Assembly: GCF_902459615.1 (NCBI RefSeq)
Contig: NZ_CABPSA010000004.1
Location: 310,001-374,000, forward strand
From: Pandoraea commovens
Lineage (GTDB): Bacteria; Pseudomonadota; Gammaproteobacteria; Burkholderiales; Burkholderiaceae
DNA length: 64,000 nucleotides
Direction: 5' to 3'
Made by a program: the position numbers and the translations under genes. The notes beneath the pieces are model-generated. The model was not told the DNA's origin. It did no database searches and saw only the letters and a program-made list of their open reading frames with translations. Positions 26,802-36,130 of this stretch are shown piece after piece (within the stretch, counting starts at the first letter, position 1; each line of letters opens with the position of its first letter).

Positions 26802-26852
26802 GTTCCGACATTCGCTAAGACCGCTTCGCGCCGATCAATCCACGTGCAGCGA

Positions 26853-27485
26853 TCAGTTCTTCTTTTTCGTCGTGCTCTTCTTCGTGCTGCCCGACTTGGA
26901 CGACGAGGCTTTTGCGGACGACTTGGCCGTTGTGCCCTTCTTGCCCGACTTCGCGCTCGCGTGAGCGGCCTTGCCGCGCGTGTTGCCACGTGCGGCGCGC
27001 TTAGTCGGCTGTTCGACCTGAGAGAGCGGCGACGTGTAGTCGAAGCCCATCATGCGGCCGTCGGCGTATCCGCAGCGAATGTGGATATTGTCGGTCTGGC
27101 CGCTAGTGCGCTTGCCGACGCCATCGAGTTCGACCATTTGCGTGACGTCGACCCGTTGCTTGCGATCGTCGAACGGGCCGTTCCAGGGTTCGATTTTCGC
27201 GTGTTCGGGATCGAGTGCTGTCTCGCCGTACTCGACACTCTCGTAGCCGGGGAGCGTGGCGACGACGAAACTCGCGTGCGCAGCGCAGTCGGCCACCATC
27301 GGATCGGCGTGACGCGTGTTGATGAATTGCTCGACCAGCGCGCGATGCTGTTCGAGGGTGAAGGCCTGTGCCGGGGCCGTGAAGGCCGACAGGCAAAGCG
27401 GCGCAGCGATGGATGCGATGCCTGCGACCTGGCGCACGGCTCGCATCACGACGCCTGCGGCGCGTTGGAAAAATCGATTCGACAT
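26853..27485 (-). CDS. BspC-like secreted protein with Lys/Ser-rich tail
   Basis: The 210-residue protein has a signal peptide (MSNRFFQRAAGVVMRAVRQV, hydrophobic stretch, AAPLCLSAFTAPAQA, cut near residue 41). The mature domain starts FTLEQHRALVEQFINTRHAD and contains ADCAAHASFVVATLPGYES and IHIRCGYADGRMMGFDYTS, consistent with BspC-domain proteins annotated in Brucella and Burkholderiales. The last ~55 residues are Lys/Ser/Ala/Thr-rich and end KKSTTKKKN, a highly basic low-complexity tail. ATG 27485 begins the signal peptide; the longer frame adds 35 unlikely residues. Function unknown, probably periplasmic. Confidence 0.72.
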   Translation of the reverse strand: MSNRFFQRAAGVVMRAVRQVAGIASIAAPLCLSAFTAPAQAFTLEQHRALVEQFINTRHADPMVADCAAHASFVVATLPGYESVEYGETALDPEHAKIEPWNGPFDDRKQRVDVTQMVELDGVGKRTSGQTDNIHIRCGYADGRMMGFDYTSPLSQVEQPTKRAARGNTRGKAAHASAKSGKKGTTAKSSAKASSSKSGSTKKSTTKKKN

Positions 27486-27986
27486 TGCTTGACGTATTCT
27501 CGGGGGCGTGAGGGCCGTGTGTGTGAACCGGCCCTGAGCATTGCAGAGCAATGCGGGCATGCGATGACTCATCTTATGAGTCGCTGGCATGCGCCGCTCG
27601 CGAAGAAGCTTGACCGCATTTTGAAAGACAGCGGCGAAGCGGCATCCATCTTAACCGAAAAAGAAGCCGCTCACGCCCGCCGGGTAAGCCCGTAGACCTG
27701 ATTGCGTCGCGCGTGAAAGTTACAGCGCGCTACAATGCGGGCCATCCACGCTGCGTAGCGACGTTTTTCGACGCGAACATCGGCGCGGAAAACGCTTCTC
27801 TTTTTGCAGGTTTCTCGCAGCTTCTACCGCGGTTATGCGGCAATAGGGGGCGCATTGTGTCATCGCAGACGTTGACGCAATCGCTCGAACAGCGGCACTT
27901 TTCAGGGCTTTTCACGCGGATCGTGCCGTTCATGCGCTATGCATTCGCGCATCGCCCTCGGTGCATTCGCGATTTTTCTATTCGGC
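27486..27986. other. Gene-free 501-base region, possible promoter
   Basis: Divergent genes flank this stretch. A TACAAT hexamer lies near 27731 in the phrase CGCGCTACAATGCGGG and may be a -10 element for the methyltransferase, but no -35 at good spacing is evident. Short frames lack ribosome sites. I found no RNA gene or repeat. Confidence 0.4.
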
Positions 27987-28673
27987 ATGTTTGCAAATTC
28001 ACGCACGGTCGGCAGTGCGCAGACCGGTCCACACGACAAATTGGCGGAACTGGTGAGCCGTCATCGCGACGCCGTCTTTCGCAAGCCACTCGCGGCCTAC
28101 AGCGCCGCAGCCTTCGACGCGGCGATCGCTGCATGGCGCAGCGCGGGCGCAGCACCGCTGATCATCGACGCCGGATGTGGTGTGGGTGAGAGCACGCTGC
28201 GGCTCGCCTCACAATTCCCCGATCACTTTGTTATCGGCATCGATCAGTCGGAGAGCCGTATTGTGCGCGGTAAGGACTGGTGGGACGGTGAGTGGCCCGA
28301 GAATTTTGTGTGGGTGCGCGCCGATCTCGTGGACTTCTGGCGGCAACTGCACGACGCGGGCATTCGCCCTGCGCGTCACTACATCCTCTATCCGAATCCG
28401 TGGCCGAAGATCGGTCAGCTCTCACGTCGCTGGCACGCGCACGCCGTGTTTCCTGCGGTCGTCGCGCTCGGTGGCGTGCTCGAATGCCGCAGCAACTGGG
28501 ATATCTACATCGAGGAATTCGCGCTTGCAGTCGAATGGCTGAGCGGCGTGTCTGCTCAGGTAGAGGCGTGGGTGCCGAAGGACAGCGCCGCGACCATGAC
28601 GCCGTTCGAGCGCAAGTATCTGGCGTCAGGACATACGTTGCATCGTTGCGTGGTGACGCTGGCACCTCGCTGA
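27987..28673 (+). CDS. TrmB-like SAM-dependent methyltransferase
   Basis: The 228-residue protein has the class I methyltransferase motif I APLIIDAGCGVGESTLRLA, motif II FVIGIDQSESRI and the TrmB signature ILYPNPWPKIGQLSRRWHAH, which in tRNA (guanine-N7)-methyltransferase holds substrate residues. A canonical trmB elsewhere in the genome is likely, so this may be a paralogue with another substrate. The start at 27987 (MFANSRTVGSAQTG) resembles homologues from memory; the frame is open to ATG 27939, and neither start has a good ribosome site. Confidence 0.8.
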   Translation: MFANSRTVGSAQTGPHDKLAELVSRHRDAVFRKPLAAYSAAAFDAAIAAWRSAGAAPLIIDAGCGVGESTLRLASQFPDHFVIGIDQSESRIVRGKDWWDGEWPENFVWVRADLVDFWRQLHDAGIRPARHYILYPNPWPKIGQLSRRWHAHAVFPAVVALGGVLECRSNWDIYIEEFALAVEWLSGVSAQVEAWVPKDSAATMTPFERKYLASGHTLHRCVVTLAPR

Positions 28674-28686
28674 TCGTCGCAAAAGC

Positions 28687-28721
28687 AAATCGGCCGTGCG
28701 CTCATCACGCACGGCCGATTT
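28687..28721. terminator. Bidirectional terminator between TrmB-like and DUF2863 genes
   Basis: AAATCGGCCGTGCG/CGCACGGCCGATTT is a perfect 14-bp stem with a CTCATCA loop and ATTTTG after it, between convergent genes. Confidence 0.9.
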
Positions 28722-28735
28722 ATTTTGACGCACGA

Positions 28736-29914
28736 TCAATGGAAGTGCGGACGGCTCGGTTCGGCGTCTTCCGGCATTTCCGCATGGACGACTTCGCCCA
28801 CGGGGTCCGGATAGAGCGGCACGCCGCAGTCGTCGCAATATTCCGGATCGAAGCGGCCCGGATGCTTGCGAATCTCGGTCACGCCGCAGGCCTTCAGCAG
28901 GTCCGTGACTTCGTCGAGCGCACCGCCTTCGACTTCACCGTTCTCGCGACCGTAGAGCGGCCACACCACACCGTAGATCACGTCGTTGCTACCGCGTTGC
29001 GTGAAACCGATGCGGTACTCGTCGATATTCTGTTCGCCGAAGCCTGCGACCACCGCACGCAATTCCGGCGGCGTGAGCGTGAGGACATCTTCCAGATAGC
29101 GCAGCGCCGTACGAATCGTATGCGGACGAATGCGTTCGTCGGCTTCGCGGCAACTGGCGTAGTACGCGTCGGGCAGGAGGCACTCGATCTCGCAGCCGGG
29201 CAGCAGTGCATTCAGATTCGGCCCGCCTTGCGCTGACCACGCTTCCTGGCATTGGCCGCGCTCTGCGTGACGTGGCCCGTCTTCCTGCCAGCGGAACATG
29301 GCGGCGCCCTTGGGTACGGCGACGGCGGCGAGCAGGAAACGCGGATCGGCGAGGATGGGGGCCGTCTCCGGCAGGTCGTTGCCGGGCTGCTTGACTTCGG
29401 CGTTGCTGACGGCGGCCTGCACGAGTTGCTGCGTCACCTTCCACGACTCGCAGTGCGTACGCGGGAGCTGGTCGATGCTGTAGAGGTACGGCGAAATCGC
29501 CACGCGTGCCGATTCGGCGAGGACATGCGCGTGCAGATGGGCGCGAACCGGCATGAGGGCGTCCGGCTTCACTGCGCCGGACGGAATGGCGTAGCGCGTC
29601 CAGGCGAGGATCGGGATGGCGACGAGCAGGCCGTCCCACGTCTGGCCGTCGGCCTCGGGTTCGGCGGATTCGCTTTGCGACTCGATCAGATCGGCGAGCG
29701 CGCCATAGGCTTCGCTATGGTTGGCCTGGAGATGGTCGAGCGCGGCGTCGATGGCCGGCTGGTTGCCGGTGCGCAGCACGCGCGTGAGCAGCGTGTCGAG
29801 CTGGGCTTCCCAGAAACGGTCTTCGATGCGGCTACCCGAGGCGGCCAGCGCGAGCGCGTGGCCGACCAGCTTCTCGGCGTCGGGGGTCAGTCGTTTGGCG
29901 GTGCGTGAGCGCAT
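28736..29914 (-). CDS. DUF2863 family protein
   Basis: The 392-residue product starts MRSRTAKRLTPDAEKLVGHA and includes ILAWTRYAIPSGAVKPDALM, ISPYLYSIDQLPRTHCESWK and EWSAQGG-like C-terminal phrases typical of DUF2863, a conserved family of Burkholderiales with no known function (family memory). A zinc-ribbon-like pair CDDCGVPLYPDP lies near the C-terminus with a final PHFH. ATG 29914 is chosen over the in-frame ATG at 29935 because homologues begin MR-x-R. No signal peptide. It is a single gene. Confidence 0.75.
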   Translation of the reverse strand: MRSRTAKRLTPDAEKLVGHALALAASGSRIEDRFWEAQLDTLLTRVLRTGNQPAIDAALDHLQANHSEAYGALADLIESQSESAEPEADGQTWDGLLVAIPILAWTRYAIPSGAVKPDALMPVRAHLHAHVLAESARVAISPYLYSIDQLPRTHCESWKVTQQLVQAAVSNAEVKQPGNDLPETAPILADPRFLLAAVAVPKGAAMFRWQEDGPRHAERGQCQEAWSAQGGPNLNALLPGCEIECLLPDAYYASCREADERIRPHTIRTALRYLEDVLTLTPPELRAVVAGFGEQNIDEYRIGFTQRGSNDVIYGVVWPLYGRENGEVEGGALDEVTDLLKACGVTEIRKHPGRFDPEYCDDCGVPLYPDPVGEVVHAEMPEDAEPSRPHFH

Positions 29915-30003
29915 AGTCGTGCAAAGCAGAAACACATGAACTCACGATTGTACGGCATGCGTGAACGCGATAGATGGGACGCTGTCACCAAACGCGTCGA
30001 CTC

Positions 30004-30030
30004 CGATGGCGATAGGCGGAATCGCCATCG
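30004..30030. terminator. Hairpin between DUF2863 and ogt genes
   Basis: CGATGGCGAT/ATCGCCATCG, a perfect 10-bp stem with a 7-nt loop, lies about 50 bp beyond the ogt stop codon. No T tract, so its role as terminator is uncertain. Confidence 0.4.
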
Positions 30031-30078
30031 ATGATCCGGTGCCAGACGGGCAGTGTGCCGACGGCGTTTGACGCCGAA

Positions 30079-30666
30079 TCAGAAGTCGAATGCCAGATTC
30101 GCCGGGGCGGACAGGCGCGTGTGACGCGTCGTGGCGGCGCTGGCGCCGATGACAGGGGCGAGTGCTGCACCTTCGAGGGAGAGCAGGGCGAGCTTGCGCT
30201 CTACGCCGCTTGCGTAGCCCGTCAGCGTGCCGTCTGCGCCGATCACCCGGTGGCAGGGCACGATCAGCGTTATCGGATTGCGCCCGTTGGCGGCGCCCAC
30301 GGCGCGCGACTTATTCGCGTCGCCAAGCGAATGCGCGAGATCGCCGTAGCTGCGCGTCTCGCCGAAAGGGATGCGGCGCAGTTCGTCCCAGACGCTTTTC
30401 TGGAACGGCGTGCCGTCCGGTGCGAGATCCAGTTCGAACAGACGGCGTCCGTCGTGGAAATACTCGTTGAGCTGTTCCTTTGCTGCGTCGAGCACCTTGA
30501 TACCTGTGCCGTCGCGACGCGTCGCGCCGTCTCCGGGGAAGTACTTCTGCTGGTTGAAATAGACGCCGGTCAGCGCGTCGCCATTGGCGACGAGCAGCAT
30601 CTCGCCCAGCGGGCTGTCGTAAAAGGCTTCGTAGTGTGTTGTTGTGCGTGTTGTCGTGCGGGTCAT
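30079..30666 (-). CDS. ogt: Methylated-DNA-protein-cysteine methyltransferase (Ogt)
   Basis: The 195-residue protein removes alkyl groups from O6-methylguanine onto its own Cys in the motif LIVPCHRVIGADGTL (Cys near residue 138). The C-terminal DNA-binding part reads FQKSVWDELRRIPFGETRSY and ANGRNPITLIVPCHRV, as in Ogt/Ada C-domains. The start at 30666 is set by the 4-bp overlap with the upstream glycosylase gene (ATGA), a sign of translational coupling. The C-terminal tail after ERKLALLSLEG is ~30 residues longer than usual. The longer open frame in this phase runs through the neighbouring gene and is not coding. Confidence 0.93.
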   Translation of the reverse strand: MTRTTTRTTTHYEAFYDSPLGEMLLVANGDALTGVYFNQQKYFPGDGATRRDGTGIKVLDAAKEQLNEYFHDGRRLFELDLAPDGTPFQKSVWDELRRIPFGETRSYGDLAHSLGDANKSRAVGAANGRNPITLIVPCHRVIGADGTLTGYASGVERKLALLSLEGAALAPVIGASAATTRHTRLSAPANLAFDF

Positions 30667-32159
30667 GCAACCACCTCCTGCAAATTCATGACCGGCTGGC
30701 CAGCCGGTCCTTGTGCCGCAGCACGCCAGACGTGCAATGCGGCGTACGCCCGCCACGGTGCCCACTGGGCGGCGCGAGTCGCGACGGCACGGCCGTTGGC
30801 CACACCGAGCGCCTGACGCAGCACCAGATCGTCTACCGGCATGGCATCGGGCGAGCCGAGGGCGCGCATCGCGATGTATTGCGCCGTCCACGGGCCGACG
30901 CCTTTGATGGCGAGGAGCGAGGCCATCGTCGCGTCCAGCTGCGCGAGCGGATCGAGCCGCAGCTTGCCGTCCACAATCGTTTGAGCGACACCGTGAATTG
31001 CGGCGATACGACTCCGAATGATACCGGCTTCGCCGAGGGCGTCGACGGGCACGGCGAGCATTTGTGTCGCGCTCGGAAAGGTGTGCGTCAAACCGTGGAC
31101 GGGTGTCGGCAGCGGCGTGCCGAATAGCTCGGCGAGTCGTCCGAGCAGGCGACGTGCGCCCTTGACGGTGATTTGCTGGCCGACGATGGCGCGCACGGCG
31201 ATCTCGAAGCCGTCCACCGCCCCGGGCACGCGAAGGCCGGGCGTGGCGAGGGCGAGGGGTCCGAGGTGGGCATCGATGACATCGGGGCGCGCACCGAGGT
31301 CGAACAGGTGACGGAGTTTGCCGAGCACTTGCGGCACGCTGCCTGCGAGCGCGGGGGGAAGTGTCACCTGTAAAGCGTGGCGATTCGTGAGCGGCGAGAT
31401 GCGGCACCAGCCTGCGACGGTCTGCCCGTCCTGCCGCTGAAGGCTCAGGGTGCGGGTATAGACGTCGCCTTCACGGGACTCGACGCCGTCGATTGCGCGG
31501 TCACCGAGAAAGTCGAGGAGGGCGTGCCACGCGAAAGGGGGACGATAGGCGAGTTGAAAGACCAGATCACCGTCGGGAATGGCGGCCATGCGGGCGTTGT
31601 GCGCGCTTAGGCGCAGGCGTCCGGGGGCGAAACCATAGCGTGACTTGAAGAGTCCGTTGAAGCGTCTGACGCTACCGAAGCCAGCGGCGAGCGCCACCTC
31701 CGTCACGGGCAGGGCGGTATCGGTGAGCAGGCGTTTGGCGAGCAGCAGTCGCTGCGTCTGCGCGTATTCGACGGGGGAGACACCGAATTCGTCGGCAAAG
31801 ATGCGACGCAGGTGGCGCTCCGTGATACCGATACGGGCGGCGAGATCGGGGAGAGGAGCGTGATTGAGGAAGCCTTCGTCGATCATGGCGGCGGCTGCGT
31901 CGGCGAGTTCGCGGGAGGCGTCGAAGCGTGCGCCGCCGGGCGCGAGTTCGGGGCGACACTTGAGGCAGGGGCGGTATCCGGCCTTTTCTGCGGCGGCGGC
32001 GCTACCGTAGAACGAGCAGTTCTCGAAGCGAGGCGTGCGAACGTTACAGACGGGACGGCAGTAAATGCCGGTCGAGGAGACGCCGACGAAGAACCAGCCG
32101 TCGAAGCGTCGGTCGCGTGCTGAGACTGCTTTGTAGCAGACATCCGGATCGAGCTTCAT
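30663..32159 (-). CDS. alkA: Ada-type activator fused to AlkA DNA-3-methyladenine glycosylase
   Basis: The 498-residue protein joins four domains: an Ada zinc-binding N-domain with the four Cys ligands in IYCRPVCNVRTPRFENCSF and GYRPCLKCRPEL; an AraC-type HTH (GITERHLRRIFADEFGVSPV, then LLTDTALPVTEVALAAGFGS); an AlkA N-domain; and the HhH-GPD glycosylase domain with LLAIKGVGPWTAQYIAMRAL, catalytic Asp in SPDAMPVDDLVLRQAL. It likely senses methyl phosphotriesters, activates repair genes and excises 3-methyladenine. Start at 32159 (MKLDPDVCYKAV) fits the Ada N-domain; the frame opens at ATG 32183 too. It overlaps ogt by 4 bp, forming an adaptive-response operon. Confidence 0.92.
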   Translation of the reverse strand: MKLDPDVCYKAVSARDRRFDGWFFVGVSSTGIYCRPVCNVRTPRFENCSFYGSAAAAEKAGYRPCLKCRPELAPGGARFDASRELADAAAAMIDEGFLNHAPLPDLAARIGITERHLRRIFADEFGVSPVEYAQTQRLLLAKRLLTDTALPVTEVALAAGFGSVRRFNGLFKSRYGFAPGRLRLSAHNARMAAIPDGDLVFQLAYRPPFAWHALLDFLGDRAIDGVESREGDVYTRTLSLQRQDGQTVAGWCRISPLTNRHALQVTLPPALAGSVPQVLGKLRHLFDLGARPDVIDAHLGPLALATPGLRVPGAVDGFEIAVRAIVGQQITVKGARRLLGRLAELFGTPLPTPVHGLTHTFPSATQMLAVPVDALGEAGIIRSRIAAIHGVAQTIVDGKLRLDPLAQLDATMASLLAIKGVGPWTAQYIAMRALGSPDAMPVDDLVLRQALGVANGRAVATRAAQWAPWRAYAALHVWRAAAQGPAGQPVMNLQEVVA

Positions 32160-32412
32160 GGTGTGCGGGGGAGGGGGAAACATGATGTCACTCTACGCGC
32201 GAGCCGGACGTCCGGCTAGTCATTTTCGGACATCAAGGTCTCCGGCGCCGAGTTAGGTCGATTTCCTCAATCAATAGTCTTTGGTCCAAAAACGAAAGTG
32301 GTTCATTTTTGTTTTCGGTAACTTCGGCGCCTCTTTCAAACAGCGTTTCGAAAAGTTCCGAACCCCGGACCATAAGAGGCAGCGTCCGGGTGCGGGATGT
32401 CGATCAACTGTC

Positions 32413-34590
32413 ATGCCGACACCATGTCCAACGTCCGAATTACCACCAGAAAGCGAGATCGACAGGTCTGAATCCGAGGCCAATGCCGTCTTTGACTCGG
32501 GCTTAGCTTCACTCGTCTTGGTTGCTCGATTTCACGATCTGTCTGTCGATGCTGCACAGATAAGCCATCAATACTCCGTGGATGGGCGCCCACTAACGAA
32601 AGACGCAATTCTTCTTGCCGCAACACAACTCGGGCTAAAAGCAAAGGCAGTCAAACCGACTTCAGACCGCTTCGCGCATACCTCGTTGCCCGCAATAGCT
32701 TTTGCGAATGATGGGACATCTCTCGTTTTGGCGCGGTGTGACGGCGTCAAGGTATTGATTCAAGATCCGAGCCAAAACCGTCCTAAAACGTTGACGCTCG
32801 CTGAATTTTCGGAGCAAACCACCGGCGAATTAATCGTTTTTGCGTCGCGCGCCTCGTTGGCTGGGGACATGGCGAAATTCGACTTTTCGTGGTTTATCCC
32901 CGCCATCGTGAAATACAGGCGGCTGCTTGCCGAGGTAATGCTCGTTTCCTTCGTCTTGCAGTTGTTTGCCTTGGCGACGCCAATGTTTTTCCAGGTCGTC
33001 ATGGACAAGGTACTCGTCCATCGGGGCTTGAGTACGCTTGACGTAATAGCGATAGGTCTGCTGACAGTCGTGATTTTCGAGGTCGTACTGACCGCGCTTC
33101 GCACCTATGTGTTTTCCCATACCAGCAGTCGGATTGACGTTGAACTCGGCGCCCGGTTGTTCAGGCATCTCCTGAACCTTCCTCTCGGCTACTTCCAGGC
33201 GAGACGCGTCGGTGATTCCGTCGCTCGTGTGCGTGAACTGGAGAACATCCGGGCATTCCTTACTGGGAATGCCGTCACGTTGGTCCTTGATCTAGTGTTT
33301 TCGGTGGCCTTTCTCGCAGTCATGTTCCATTACAGCGTGACATTGACATGGATCGTCGTCGGATCGCTGCCTTGCTATGTCGCGTTGACACTTGTTTTCA
33401 CCCCGCCACTGCGTTCCCGGTTGAACGAGAAGTTCAATCGAGGGGCGGAAAATCAAGCGTTTCTGGTCGAGACGATCAGTGGGATCCAGACGGTTAAAGC
33501 ACTGGCGGTAGAACCGCAATGGGTGCGGAAATGGGACAAGCAGCTTGCCGCTTACATTAGGTCGAGTTTCCGAACCGCGATGGTGGGTACCGTCGCGAAT
33601 AGTGGCGTGTCATTCGTGAGCAAGGTCGTAACGGTTGCCACGATGTATGTGGGTGCGAAGCAGGTGATTGAAGCCGACATGACAGTCGGGCAATTGATCG
33701 CTTTCAACATGCTGGCGGGGCACGTGACCACGCCGGTAATGCGCTTAGCCCAAATGTGGACGGATTTTCAGCAAACCGGAATCTCCGTGCAGCGATTGGG
33801 CGACATCCTTAATGCCAAAACTGAGGTGTCAGGTGCCAAGAGCGTGCTGCCCGCGATACGTGGGGCTGTTCGCTTCGAACGCACGACCTTTCGCTATCGA
33901 TCCGACTCTCCTGAGGTGATCAAGGCCATTGATCTCGATATCCGACCAGGAGAGGTCATCGGTGTTGTCGGGCGCTCCGGTTCAGGCAAAAGCACGCTCA
34001 CAAAACTCATTCAACGCTTGCATGTTCCGGAGAGCGGCCGAGTCATGGTCGATGGCGTCGATCTGGCCCTGATCGATGCGTCCTCTTTACGCCGACAGGT
34101 GGGTGTCGTACTGCAGGAGAGCGTTCTATTTAATGGCACCGTGCGTGAAAACATTGCACTCGTAACGCCAGGCGCTCCGTTATCCAAGGTGATGCGCATC
34201 GCGTCGCTTGCGGGGGCCCATGAGTTCATCACCGAGCTACCTGAAGGATATGACACGCTGGTCGGGGAGCACGGTGCGACGCTCTCCGGCGGGCAACGGC
34301 AGCGCATCGCGATTGCGCGTGCGCTGATGGCCGATCCCCGGATTCTGATTTTCGACGAAGCGACGAGTGCGCTCGACTACGAGTCGGAGCGCGTCATTCA
34401 AAACAATATGCGGGCGATTTGCCAGGGGCGCACCGTTCTCATCGTGGCACATCGATTGTCTGCGGTGCGGGGCGCAAATCGAATCGTTGTGATGGAGCGA
34501 GGAGGGATCGTGGAGATTGGTGCACACGAAGACCTATTGCGAAATCCGGAAGGCATCTACACGAAGTTGCACTGCATGCAGCGGGGTTGA
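32413..34590 (+). CDS. Type I secretion ABC exporter, HlyB-like
   Basis: The 725-residue product is an inner-membrane ABC exporter with a C39-like N-domain, membrane domain and nucleotide-binding domain. In the N-domain the protease Cys is replaced (S29 in FDSGLASLVLVARFHD) and the His is missing, while IQDPS stays, which marks it as an HlyB-type CLD that does not cut a GG leader. The NBD has Walker A GRSGSGKST (~520), signature LSGGQRQRIAIARAL (~624) and Walker B ILIFDEATSALD (~643). Start at 32413 (MPTPCPTSELPPES) gives HlyB length; the frame is open to 32281 and no ribosome site is strong. It leads the T1SS operon, with an AT-richer leader upstream. Confidence 0.93.
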   Translation: MPTPCPTSELPPESEIDRSESEANAVFDSGLASLVLVARFHDLSVDAAQISHQYSVDGRPLTKDAILLAATQLGLKAKAVKPTSDRFAHTSLPAIAFANDGTSLVLARCDGVKVLIQDPSQNRPKTLTLAEFSEQTTGELIVFASRASLAGDMAKFDFSWFIPAIVKYRRLLAEVMLVSFVLQLFALATPMFFQVVMDKVLVHRGLSTLDVIAIGLLTVVIFEVVLTALRTYVFSHTSSRIDVELGARLFRHLLNLPLGYFQARRVGDSVARVRELENIRAFLTGNAVTLVLDLVFSVAFLAVMFHYSVTLTWIVVGSLPCYVALTLVFTPPLRSRLNEKFNRGAENQAFLVETISGIQTVKALAVEPQWVRKWDKQLAAYIRSSFRTAMVGTVANSGVSFVSKVVTVATMYVGAKQVIEADMTVGQLIAFNMLAGHVTTPVMRLAQMWTDFQQTGISVQRLGDILNAKTEVSGAKSVLPAIRGAVRFERTTFRYRSDSPEVIKAIDLDIRPGEVIGVVGRSGSGKSTLTKLIQRLHVPESGRVMVDGVDLALIDASSLRRQVGVVLQESVLFNGTVRENIALVTPGAPLSKVMRIASLAGAHEFITELPEGYDTLVGEHGATLSGGQRQRIAIARALMADPRILIFDEATSALDYESERVIQNNMRAICQGRTVLIVAHRLSAVRGANRIVVMERGGIVEIGAHEDLLRNPEGIYTKLHCMQRG

Positions 34591-36020
34591 TGATGATCGA
34601 CGGATTACGAACCCGCGCACTTATCGACCTGTTGCAGCGATATCGGGATGTCCTTCTGCATGCCTGGAAGCACCGCAAGGAGAACGATGCCGCGCGCTTC
34701 CTGCCGCATGAAGCCGATTTTCTACCTGCGGCGTTGGCGTTACGGGAAAAACCGGTATCCGCGCTGCCAAGAGTCACGATGTGGCTTCTGCTTGCGTTAG
34801 CGGCGCTGACCTTGTTGTGGGCAGTGCTAGGAAAAATCGATGTCGTCGCGACGGCACCCGGCAAATTGATCCCGAGTGACCGCACCAAGATCGTCCAGCC
34901 GATGGAAGCCGCCATCGTCTCCCGGATTCACGTTCGTGACGGCGACGAGGTTCGGGCGGGTGACGTTCTCATTGACCTGGATGCCACCGAAGCCAACGCG
35001 GACAACGAGCGCATTGCCAACGATCTGATCGTCTCGCAACTACAGGTTGCCCGCGCGCGGGCAATGTTGAAGGCGTTGGATGAGGGGCGAGTCGGGAGCT
35101 TGATTGCGCCTCCCGAAGCTTCGGCTACTCAGACGTTCGAGGCTCAGACGTACTTGGTAGGACAGTTTTCCGAGTACGAGGCACAACTGTCTCGCATCGA
35201 TGCCGAAATGGCTCGCCGAACGCAGGAGGCGCAATCGACACGAGCTTTGATCGGGAAACTGGAGCAGACGGCCCCGATAGCGGCGCAGCGTGCGCGGGAT
35301 CTGCAGGCGTTGGCAGACAGAAAGTTCGTCTCTCGACATAGCTATCTCGAGAAGGAGCAGTTTCGAATCGAGCAGGAGGCCGATCTGGCCGCGCAACGCG
35401 GCAGATTGCGGGAGATCGAAGCGGCAAAACAAGAGGTGAAGCGACAACGAGCGGCCTTGACCGCTGAGACACGGCGCCTTCATCTCGATGCGCTCAACGA
35501 AGGCCTTCAAAAAGTGACTGCTCTGGGGAGCGAACGAGTTAAGTCCGAGACAAGAGTTCAATTGATGCACCTGACGGCTCCAGTGGACGGCACGGTTCAG
35601 CAGCTTGCCATCCACACGATTGGCGGCGTCGTCACCCCGGCGCAGGCGCTAATGGCGATTGTTCCCAGAGATAACCCAGTCGAGGTTGAAGCGTTCCTTG
35701 AAAACAAGGACGTTGGCTTCGTCAAAGTCGGTCAAGACGTCGAGATCAAGGTGGAGACTTTTCAGTACACCAAATACGGAACGATTCCCGCAACGGTCAC
35801 CAACATTTCCAATGATGCGATTCCGGATGAGAAGCGCGGTTTGATTTACGCGATGAAGATCAAGTTGTCGAGGTCGGTGATTGAGGTGGATGGCCGAATG
35901 GTGAGGCTGTCGCCTGGGATGTCTGTGACTTCGGAGATTAAGACGGGGAGGCGAAGGTTGATTGAGTATTTTTTGAGTCCGTTGATGCAGTACAAGAATG
36001 AGAGTTTTGGGGAAAGGTAG
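34590..36020 (+). CDS. Type I secretion membrane-fusion protein, HlyD-like
   Basis: The 476-residue adaptor bridges the ABC exporter and the outer-membrane channel. A short cytoplasmic N-terminus precedes one membrane helix (~63-84, WLLLALAALTLLWAVL), then the lipoyl/barrel phrase VVATAPGKLIPSDRTKIVQP, a long coiled-coil hairpin rich in Glu, Arg, Ala (~150-345) and a C-terminal beta-barrel part with KVGQDVEIKVETFQYTKYG. ATG 34590 overlaps the exporter stop codon (TGATG), so translation is coupled; a second ATG follows at 34593. GCGGGG precedes it. Length equals that of E. coli HlyD (478). Confidence 0.93.
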   Translation: MMIDGLRTRALIDLLQRYRDVLLHAWKHRKENDAARFLPHEADFLPAALALREKPVSALPRVTMWLLLALAALTLLWAVLGKIDVVATAPGKLIPSDRTKIVQPMEAAIVSRIHVRDGDEVRAGDVLIDLDATEANADNERIANDLIVSQLQVARARAMLKALDEGRVGSLIAPPEASATQTFEAQTYLVGQFSEYEAQLSRIDAEMARRTQEAQSTRALIGKLEQTAPIAAQRARDLQALADRKFVSRHSYLEKEQFRIEQEADLAAQRGRLREIEAAKQEVKRQRAALTAETRRLHLDALNEGLQKVTALGSERVKSETRVQLMHLTAPVDGTVQQLAIHTIGGVVTPAQALMAIVPRDNPVEVEAFLENKDVGFVKVGQDVEIKVETFQYTKYGTIPATVTNISNDAIPDEKRGLIYAMKIKLSRSVIEVDGRMVRLSPGMSVTSEIKTGRRRLIEYFLSPLMQYKNESFGER

Positions 36021-36130
36021 TTTTTATGAAAATTTGAGGAGGACGAAGTTGGCGTGTAAGTGGTTTGTTGTTGGGTTTGAATGTTTTTAATTTAATTGAA
36101 ATTTTATTGTTGCGGATAAAGCTAATTTTG

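Noticed and set aside
27713-28189. A 158-codon plus-strand frame in the gap before the TrmB-like gene
   Set aside because: It overlaps the methyltransferase in another frame and has no ribosome site or family resemblance.
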